Source of the DNA: JAFANK01 sp036741695
Lineage (GTDB): Bacteria > Vulcanimicrobiota > Vulcanimicrobiia > Eremiobacterales > Eremiobacteraceae
Direction of reading: 5' to 3'
Length of the DNA: 18,537 bases
Assembly (NCBI GenBank): GCA_036741695.1
Contig: DAINRU010000039.1
Location: forward strand, 1-18,537
The position numbers and the translations under genes are program-made. The notes beneath the pieces were generated by a model, which was not told the origin of the DNA, searched no databases, and was given only the letters and a program-made list of their open reading frames with translations. How positions within the stretch are numbered: position 1 is the first letter of the stretch; the number at the start of each line of letters is the position of its first letter. Below, in pieces: positions 1 to 5,752 of this stretch.

Positions 1-959
1 CGAGCGGTTTCATCGGCGCCCACGTCGCGCGCGAATTCATCGCTTCGGGCTACGGTGTCCGAGCCCTCGCGCACGCGCCCCATGGAGTACCTCGTGACGC
101 GCCTCCCAGCATCGAGTGGGTCGAGGGTGATGTGTGCCGTGCGAGTGATGTCATCGCCTCGATGCAAGGCTGCCGCTACCTGGTACACTGCGCGGCGCTG
201 TATTCCTTTGCGTCGCGAGATCGCGCTGCGATACGCAGCGTCAACGTCGCCGGAACCGCGAGTGTCCTGGAAGCAGCCCGCACTGCTGGCGTCGAGCGCG
301 CAGTGGTGACTTCAAGTGCGGCGACTGTCGGCCCCGCACACGACGGTGTGCCGGCCACGGAAGCGGACACGTTGTCAGGCGCTCACGCTTCTACCTATCA
401 CCGCTCTAAGCTTGAGCAGGAACAAGCTGCTATCGCCGCAGATCTTCCGGCAGTGCTGGTGCTGCCAACGGCGCCCGTCGGCCCAGGAGATCACAAACCG
501 ACGCCAACCGGCCGCCTGGTCCTCGACTTCGCGCGCGGCCGGATCGGCGCGCGACCAAGCACTGGCGGCTTCAACCTTGTCGCCGTCGAGGACGTGGCGC
601 GCGCACATGTCGCTGCGATTGAGCACGGCAAACCCAGAGAACGCTACATCATCGGTGGCGAAAACTTGTCGTTCGATCGGGTGTGGGACCTGCTCGCGGA
701 GGTCACGCAACGACCGGCGCCGCGCTGGCGCGTGCCATATGGACTGACTGTCTTGGCCGCGTACGCCGACGAACTTCGTTGCCGGCTGCAACCGCATGCG
801 GTGCCATTCGTGCCACTCGAGGGCGTGCGGATGTCGCGAGAGTTCCAATTCGTCGACGCGAGCAAGGCCATCCGCGAGTTGGGGTTCCACGCGGGACCGG
901 TCCGCGACGCGCTCGCGCGAGCCGTCAACTGGTACCGAGCACACGGCTACATCACCTGA
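1..959 (+). CDS. hpnA: HpnA-like NAD-dependent sugar epimerase (5' end missing)
   Basis: Extended short-chain dehydrogenase/reductase of the hopanoid-associated sugar epimerase type, a cytoplasmic enzyme thought to act on the sugar used to build or decorate hopanoid side chains. The frame is open from base 3 and stops at 957-959. The first visible residues, SGFIGAHVAREF, are the end of the GxxGxxG Rossmann loop, so only about 8-10 residues are missing. Numbering from base 3, the TSS serines lie near residue 104 and the catalytic YxxxK is Y132/K136 (YHRSK). Family-typical later segments are PVGPGDHKPTPTGR, the NLVAVEDVARAH stretch and YIIGGENLS, and the end GFHAGPVRDAL...WYRAHGYIT matches the usual HpnA C-terminus. 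The length is normal for HpnA (about 330 aa). No other hopanoid gene is in the window; the upstream neighbours are off the edge. Another epimerase subfamily is possible but less likely. Confidence 0.82.
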   Translation, partial: SGFIGAHVAREFIASGYGVRALAHAPHGVPRDAPPSIEWVEGDVCRASDVIASMQGCRYLVHCAALYSFASRDRAAIRSVNVAGTASVLEAARTAGVERAVVTSSAATVGPAHDGVPATEADTLSGAHASTYHRSKLEQEQAAIAADLPAVLVLPTAPVGPGDHKPTPTGRLVLDFARGRIGARPSTGGFNLVAVEDVARAHVAAIEHGKPRERYIIGGENLSFDRVWDLLAEVTQRPAPRWRVPYGLTVLAAYADELRCRLQPHAVPFVPLEGVRMSREFQFVDASKAIRELGFHAGPVRDALARAVNWYRAHGYIT

Positions 960-1046
960 CCCCTGGGCAGGACCCATGAGTTGAACGTTTTGTCTTTCGG
1001 AGGCATTCCAAGTTCTCCCACATCGGCCGGATTCACAGCTTGGAAC
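960..1046. other. Convergent gap with long-loop inverted repeat
   Basis: Short gap between the converging epimerase gene and the minus-strand run. It holds the inverted repeat TTCCAAG (1006-1012) / CTTGGAA (1039-1045) with a 26-base spacer, placed right after the TAG stop of the minus-strand gene. There is no T tract, so a terminator role is possible but weakly supported. Nothing else is visible here. Confidence 0.25.
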
Positions 1047-1517
1047 CTACAATCGCTTGAGCGAGACTTCATAGTTCAACGGCGGTGTGTTCCATTGGCT
1101 ACTGCCACTCTCCATCAATGTACCGTCGATCGTGCCGCCTCTTATCGTACCATCAAAAGCGACCCCATAATGCACTGGCCCTGTCGGTTGGGATGTGGTC
1201 ATGATCAAGGAGAGATGGTGCCCGTGCAGCTTGCCGACAATCGGGCCCGAAATACCCACCACTTTCATGCTGCCGGCGACGTTGCCGGCAGCATCCACAT
1301 CCGTGATATCGAGCCGCACGAACTTGCCGGCGGTCACCGAGATCCCCGCCGGCATGATCGCTGGCGTTCCAGACCATTCTCCAACCACGTACGGACTGCG
1401 GCCCACGTACGGAGATATCGAAGCGATGAAGATCAGCGCCAGGCATGCAACAAATGTCCCCTCGAGCCAGCTGAACGGCTCTTTGCGGCCAGTTCCGTAT
1501 GTAGGCTTTGCATCCAT
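1047..1517 (-). CDS. Single-TM hypothetical protein with beta-type outer domain
   Basis: I do not recognise this 156-aa protein. It has a short N-terminal tail, one hydrophobic segment (about residues 19-38) and a C-terminal domain of about 115 residues. That domain alternates short hydrophobic strands with glycine turns (for example GEWSG, VAGSMKVVG, FDGTIRGGTIDGTL), a pattern seen in small lipocalin-like or beta-sandwich domains. It is probably anchored in the inner membrane with the domain outside. The ATG at 1517 is chosen because it lies 4 bases after the stop of the upstream zinc-ribbon gene (stop 1524-1522), which suggests translational coupling. A longer reading from 1571 would overlap that gene by 50 bases and has no ribosome site. 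It is the last gene of the minus-strand run. Confidence 0.65.
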   Translation of the reverse strand: MDAKPTYGTGRKEPFSWLEGTFVACLALIFIASISPYVGRSPYVVGEWSGTPAIMPAGISVTAGKFVRLDITDVDAAGNVAGSMKVVGISGPIVGKLHGHHLSLIMTTSQPTGPVHYGVAFDGTIRGGTIDGTLMESGSSQWNTPPLNYEVSLKRL

Positions 1518-1521
1518 CAGA

Positions 1522-2100
1522 TTAGCGGGCGGCGTAGGCCCGGCGGGCGTACGCGTAGCATAAGAGCGCAAACCCTAATATTGCGCAGTAGAAGCCTTCC
1601 GCAAACGTCCGTCCGAACAGCGCGTTTTGAAAAAAGATGCCGAGCAGCATGCCCAAGACGAGTGACGCACAACCGAAGCCGACGAGCGACACGGCACGCG
1701 TCGGAAGCGTGATGAGCGGCCCGACGCCGAGCGCGATCGAGGCACAAATGACGATCGCGCCAATCCTGCCCACATGCACGAGAGACGACGATGGTTGCTG
1801 CATCTGTGCAGGGTCGACGGCACCGATAAACATAGGAAGGTTAACGTGATAGAAGGGCAGCAGCGCGCCGAGTAGACCGAAGACTCCCCCGACGATGGCC
1901 AATAGTTTTTCGGGGCCGAGCGTTTGCACGACGTTGTGCGCGCGTTCGCCGGCCTTGCGAATTGCCATCTCGGCCTGCAGCGTGAGGATGCGCTGGCCCG
2001 TCGGGGTCTGAGATCCGGCCGTGGGGGCCAGCGCGGCGCCGCACGAGCCGCAAAAAGCAGCCCCTGGGGCCGGCCGCGCACCGCAGGACGGACAACTCAT
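1522..2100 (-). CDS. Zinc-ribbon four-TM membrane protein
   Basis: This 192-aa protein begins with a compact zinc ribbon, CPSC...CGSC (Cys3, Cys6, Cys17, Cys20), followed by a charged linker of about 40 residues and four hydrophobic segments at roughly 66-86, 110-132, 135-157 and 168-186. The architecture is common among uncharacterised bacterial 'zinc-ribbon domain-containing' membrane proteins. The ribbon would face the cytoplasm and may mediate protein contacts, but no function can be assigned. The start at 2100 is set by the ribbon at the very N-terminus. A GAAGG stretch lies about 10 bases upstream, and the gene follows the 143-aa exported protein by only 14 bases. A longer in-frame reading to 2292 lies inside that neighbour and is rejected. 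Confidence 0.7.
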   Translation of the reverse strand: MSCPSCGARPAPGAAFCGSCGAALAPTAGSQTPTGQRILTLQAEMAIRKAGERAHNVVQTLGPEKLLAIVGGVFGLLGALLPFYHVNLPMFIGAVDPAQMQQPSSSLVHVGRIGAIVICASIALGVGPLITLPTRAVSLVGFGCASLVLGMLLGIFFQNALFGRTFAEGFYCAILGFALLCYAYARRAYAAR

Positions 2101-2114
2101 CACGCTCGCGCCTT

Positions 2115-2546
2115 CTACTTGTTGCAGCCGATCGTGGAGATGACTGCGCCGCTGCGCACTGTTTGAACGGTTATGGCGGTGTTTGAATTTTTCGTGATGG
2201 TCTGCTGCATTGGTTTCGAGCTGCCGTGACTTGTATACGTTCCAGTGAACGTGAGGTGTTGACCCTTCCACCCCGGAGATGTCATGCTCCAAAATCCGCC
2301 ATCACTGTCGATGCCGACACGCCAATGGCTCCCCGTGCCCGAATCAATCGCGCCATACGACTGCACCGTTTTGGTTTGAAAGCTCATCCACGGTCCAAGC
2401 GATGGGGTCACATTCAAGGTGTCCCCATTATTGCAACGCCAATATCCCTTGAAGAACGGCTGGTTGTCGGCCGCCGAGGTCGGCGCTACCCATGTCAAGC
2501 CGACGATCACGGCAAACAAGAGCGCTAGGCTCATCACACGATACAT
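2115..2546 (-). CDS. Small exported two-cysteine protein
   Basis: A 143-aa secreted or periplasmic protein of unknown family. It has a clean signal peptide (residues 1-25, cleavage after TSA). The mature part of about 118 residues is rich in Trp, Gly, Ser and Thr with alternating strand-like segments: GYWRCNNGDTLNV, HWRVGIDSDGGFW, HLTFTGTYTSHG. The only mature cysteines, C38 and C141, lie at opposite ends and could form a disulfide closing a beta barrel. Size and pattern resemble lipocalin-like domains, but I see no diagnostic motif. An excellent ribosome site, AAGGAGG at 2562-2556, lies 9 bases before the ATG. The 100-base gap upstream may hold a promoter, so this gene may head its own three-gene sub-operon (2546-1047). 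Confidence 0.72.
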   Translation of the reverse strand: MYRVMSLALLFAVIVGLTWVAPTSAADNQPFFKGYWRCNNGDTLNVTPSLGPWMSFQTKTVQSYGAIDSGTGSHWRVGIDSDGGFWSMTSPGWKGQHLTFTGTYTSHGSSKPMQQTITKNSNTAITVQTVRSGAVISTIGCNK

Positions 2547-2555
2547 GTGGTCTCT

Positions 2556-2562
2556 CCTCCTT
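2556..2562 (-). promoter_or_regulatory. Strong ribosome binding site
   Basis: AAGGAGG on the minus strand, 9 bases before the ATG at 2546. It is the best Shine-Dalgarno sequence I found in the window and fixes the start of the 143-aa exported protein. Confidence 0.75.
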
Positions 2563-2646
2563 AGTCGGGGGCGACTGTCTGTTGGTTTTACGCTCGATAG
2601 CGCGAGGTCCCGCTCAGACCATCTTCACTCGCATGAGAGCCTTATA

Positions 2647-3840
2647 CTACGGAGCCTTCGAATGAACGGGGCGAGGCATATTCGGCCTCGTCAACTTCAA
2701 CGTATCGTACTCCTCGACGAGGAACACTTCGCCGCCCCGATCGACCACTTCGCCGTCCTGACCTTCGTAGACGAGGAACACCGGATGCGGCCACGGCGAC
2801 TTCACTAAGACCAGCTTCGATGCCGGGAGCGTGACGTTGGCGCCTCCTCGGAGTTCTCGCATCGGAATCGATCGGATATCTGACGTCACTCGCACGCGAT
2901 ACCGCTTGCCGTTGCCGACGTCATCGATCAGCAGCGGGTATTTCCCCGGTTGGAACCCGCTGATCGCGACTTTGTGGTGAGAATCGTAGCTCAGCGTGAG
3001 CTCGATATTGCCTGCGCCGTCAGGTGGGCTGGCGTGAACGACATAGCGCGAATAGGGGATGAGAAAATACGTGCCGCCTTTCATCTTGTCGGCGATTCCG
3101 TGCGCGTTGATCGTCGTCGGATCGAGGACCGGCGCCTGTGCGTTTGGCGTCAGATCGCTCGCGAACTCCGTGAATTCAAGAAAATCGGGGCTCGACGGCT
3201 GGGATGGATCCTTCGAGTTCGGCTGAAGCTTGTCTGCCCAGCGACGATACTGCCACTGAAGCTGATTGATCGGCCTCTTACCCTTCAAGAATTGACCCGC
3301 ATGGATCTCCTTGAAGATCGCTGCGCGGCCGCGCACCCCGACGCCGGGTGGAAGATTGGCCAACGCGGCATTCATGATGGTGGTCAGCGACGTTATGTAG
3401 CAGCCATTGCCGGCAAGGTTCTGCGCGAAATCGCTCGGCGCGTAGGGCGTCGGCCCGATCGGCGGTGAGAACTGCGGTTCCGACCAGACGATCTTGCCCT
3501 TGTTCGGGCCGTTCTTGAGTTCGTATCGGGCAGCATACGAGATGAGCGGCGCTTGCAGCTCCGGATTCAGCTGCCACAAGAGCGGCATATGGTCGACGAG
3601 GCAATCGTCAAGCGCCCTGCTCCTGCAGATGAGATCGCCTGATTTGACCGGCCACGACCCCGTCTGCACGTGCGGCATCGCGAAGTTCGCCGTGGTGGGC
3701 AGGTAGCGGATGGTCACCGTGACTTGGTTGACGTGGAACTGAACGGTCGATGCAGGCTGCGCCGCGAAAACTGCCGGCTGCACACATAGGAGCAGGGCGG
3801 CGACGGACACGAGAAGTGCCCGCGACGACCACGAGTTCAC
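2647..3840 (-). CDS. Exported C39-like putative cysteine peptidase
   Basis: A 397-aa exported protein (signal peptide about residues 1-27, cleavage near VFAA). The central region has features of the C39-like papain fold. GNGCYITSLTTIMN places Cys147 at the start of a helix, as in the GCGPTSL motif of that family. HHKVAISGF (His288/289) followed by LLIDDVGNG (Asp306/307) match the usual His strand and Asp/Asn strand. The second half is beta-rich and ends with acidic/hydrophobic repeats. The residues fit a cysteine peptidase, but the Cys motif is divergent and the protein could be inactive. GTG 3840 overlaps the stop of the upstream gene by 4 bases (GTGA), a typical coupling arrangement. An in-frame GTG at 3861 would add seven residues (MPRARRE) before the signal peptide. 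It could process one of its exported neighbours; that is inference. Confidence 0.6.
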   Translation of the reverse strand: MNSWSSRALLVSVAALLLCVQPAVFAAQPASTVQFHVNQVTVTIRYLPTTANFAMPHVQTGSWPVKSGDLICRSRALDDCLVDHMPLLWQLNPELQAPLISYAARYELKNGPNKGKIVWSEPQFSPPIGPTPYAPSDFAQNLAGNGCYITSLTTIMNAALANLPPGVGVRGRAAIFKEIHAGQFLKGKRPINQLQWQYRRWADKLQPNSKDPSQPSSPDFLEFTEFASDLTPNAQAPVLDPTTINAHGIADKMKGGTYFLIPYSRYVVHASPPDGAGNIELTLSYDSHHKVAISGFQPGKYPLLIDDVGNGKRYRVRVTSDIRSIPMRELRGGANVTLPASKLVLVKSPWPHPVFLVYEGQDGEVVDRGGEVFLVEEYDTLKLTRPNMPRPVHSKAP

Positions 3841-5687
3841 TTCGCGCCGAGCGCGTGGCACGCGGCCGGCTCGCCGGATTTGTCGTCAGGACTGAACGCC
3901 ATACCTTTCTGAAGATGATACCCATATTCTGGTCTGTCCGTGTACCAGGGGCCGATCTGCTTCCACTCAGGTGTGGACGGGATCTTGAAGATGTTGTCGC
4001 TGGCAGTGATCCCGGTCCAACTGAAGAGCGGCAGCTGCGCCGTCCAGCAGTTGCTCCAGAAGAACAAATCGACGCACAACTGCGCCTGGATGCCCATTTG
4101 CCCTGAGAGCGCGGTGAACTTGTCGTCGAGACCAAGCTGATACTGGAAATAGAGCTTGCAACCGATGATGTTGGACGTCTTCTTGCGCTTGCCGCTGTAT
4201 TCTGCCGGCACCCACGTCGTGCCCGTCGCCGAGAACTCCAGCCCGAACTTGGCGATGGTCACCGTGCCGTAGACTCCGACATTGATGGAGAGGATGACGA
4301 TGCCGATGCCGATGTTGGCGCTAAAGGTGGCAGAGACGCTCACGAACGGCTCGACGAAGAACCCCGAGCTGTGGAGGGCCAGACTCATCCCGTACTGGAA
4401 GCCGAAACTGCCCTGCGCGGATGCCTCGAGCGTGACTTGGAACCACAGAAAACTGATGGGGATCTGGAACTGGAAGAACGTCTGGTTGAAGGTCTGGTTG
4501 CCTTTGAATTTCAGCGAGCCGTGCGGGTTCCAAACCGTTTTCCCGAGGATCTCGACGTCGATCGACCCTTGCTTGCCTTTTGCGCTTGCCTTGGCGGATG
4601 CGACGGAGTAGGGCCCTTGCCCCAGCAGATACGCCCCAGCCGAAGCTGAAGCTTCGATGTCGATGCCCTTCTTGGTGGCGTCGCCGCCGATGTTCAGGCT
4701 CGAACCGAGGGTGAATTCCGCGGTGCTCTTGGCGCCAAGACTTGTGGACCAGGGTTTTGCGGCCGACACCAATCCGTCGTGAAGCTCTGCCTTCTTCGGC
4801 ATGTGGCACAGATGTGGTAGCTTGACGGACTTGTCTTTGATGCCATCGGGGACGAGCGTTGCCCAGTACCAATAGCTACTATACCAGCTGTTGGGGAACC
4901 ACGCAGGGCCGACGCACTTGTGCGGTTTGGGGCTCGGCCCGACGGCGATCTTGCAGCCCGCGCACGTCGCTGGAACCATGGCGACGAGCGTCGGCGGTGG
5001 CTTCGGGGATGGACCTGTGGCTGGGATCGCCTGGATCTCCTTGGTCGCGGCGAGAAACTGGTCTTCTTGCGAAAGCGTCGCCGGACTCACCATCGCGTCG
5101 AGCCGCGAGAGCTGGTTGATGACATTGGGCTGCAGGAACGGGTGACCGGGGTTGGCGGGGACATAGTGGACGGTGGTCAGCATTTCTGCTTGCTGCGACC
5201 CCGCCAGGCGCGCGTACAGCGCCGCGGACGTGCACGACGCAGTCACGGAGGTGCACAGCGTCGGAGCGGCCTTGCTGCGCAACGTGTAGCCCATCTTGTT
5301 CATGCTCTGTTCAAGCAGGTTCACGTCTTTGTAGTACTTGCCGGCATTGACCGAACGGTGTTCGTGCGGCAGATAGATCGTCGAGCTCGGTGAGACCGGC
5401 TTGCCTGTTGATGGATCCACGACGTCAAACGGATGGAACGCCAGGGCCGTCACGTGTGGAGCGACCAAGTATGAAGGCGGAAGCTGTGGGACCCTACCTG
5501 AGTTGATCGGTCGAACCACAGACGACGTGGCGGTGGTCGCCGACGGTCGCATGGCGTTCGCGACCTGCAAAGGATCGATGGCTTGGACCGTGGCAACTTG
5601 CCCGGCGGCTGAAGGCACGGGCACATTGGTGAGCAGGATTGCGACGATGAGCGTCGCTGCGACGGGACGGCGCAATCGGCGGATCAT
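3837..5687 (-). CDS. Large exported beta-rich protein, unknown family
   Basis: I do not recognise this 616-aa protein. It starts with a signal peptide (MIRRLRRP then a hydrophobic core, cleavage near residue 28). A mixed region to about 220 is followed by a proline-rich linker bearing two copies of GPSPKP (225-230 and 250-255) with a CAGC pair (C242/C245), and a WYSSYWYW aromatic patch near 268-275. From about 318 to 560 it is a long series of amphipathic beta strands rich in Gly, Ser, Ala and aromatics (for example FTLGSSLNIGG, IEASASAGAYLLG, SVSATFSANIGIGIVILS), ending in LPLFSW. Ten cysteines suggest disulfides outside the cytoplasm. ATG 5687 is preferred for its GGAGG ribosome site 9 bases upstream and signal peptide; the frame is also open from a TTG at 5756 that overlaps the upstream stop (TTGA). 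It sits between the vitellogenin/MTP-like gene and the C39-like gene and could be the beta shell partner of the former, which is speculative. Confidence 0.7.
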   Translation of the reverse strand: MIRRLRRPVAATLIVAILLTNVPVPSAAGQVATVQAIDPLQVANAMRPSATTATSSVVRPINSGRVPQLPPSYLVAPHVTALAFHPFDVVDPSTGKPVSPSSTIYLPHEHRSVNAGKYYKDVNLLEQSMNKMGYTLRSKAAPTLCTSVTASCTSAALYARLAGSQQAEMLTTVHYVPANPGHPFLQPNVINQLSRLDAMVSPATLSQEDQFLAATKEIQAIPATGPSPKPPPTLVAMVPATCAGCKIAVGPSPKPHKCVGPAWFPNSWYSSYWYWATLVPDGIKDKSVKLPHLCHMPKKAELHDGLVSAAKPWSTSLGAKSTAEFTLGSSLNIGGDATKKGIDIEASASAGAYLLGQGPYSVASAKASAKGKQGSIDVEILGKTVWNPHGSLKFKGNQTFNQTFFQFQIPISFLWFQVTLEASAQGSFGFQYGMSLALHSSGFFVEPFVSVSATFSANIGIGIVILSINVGVYGTVTIAKFGLEFSATGTTWVPAEYSGKRKKTSNIIGCKLYFQYQLGLDDKFTALSGQMGIQAQLCVDLFFWSNCWTAQLPLFSWTGITASDNIFKIPSTPEWKQIGPWYTDRPEYGYHLQKGMAFSPDDKSGEPAACHALGAK

Positions 5688-5696
5688 ACCGAACAC

Positions 5697-5701
5697 CCTC
5701 C
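5697..5701 (-). promoter_or_regulatory. Ribosome binding site deciding start at 5687
   Basis: GGAGG on the minus strand, 9 bases before the ATG at 5687. It supports that start over the in-frame TTG at 5756, which has no comparable site and would put 23 extra residues before the signal peptide. Confidence 0.6.
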
Positions 5702-5752
5702 GGCAAATGGGAAAAAACCCTGGCTCGGGAGGACGTCTACTGCTCCTCGGAT

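Noticed and set aside
375..977. 200-aa antisense open frame in the epimerase gene
   Set aside because: It is a shadow of the strong HpnA-like frame with no signature of its own.
981..1712. 243-aa + strand open frame after the epimerase gene
   Set aside because: It overlaps two minus-strand genes that have better starts and recognisable features (zinc ribbon, TM segments); its composition looks random.
5710..5721. GGG-A6-CCC mini-hairpin as a terminator
   Set aside because: A three-base stem is too weak, there is no T tract, and it lies inside a probable transcription unit.
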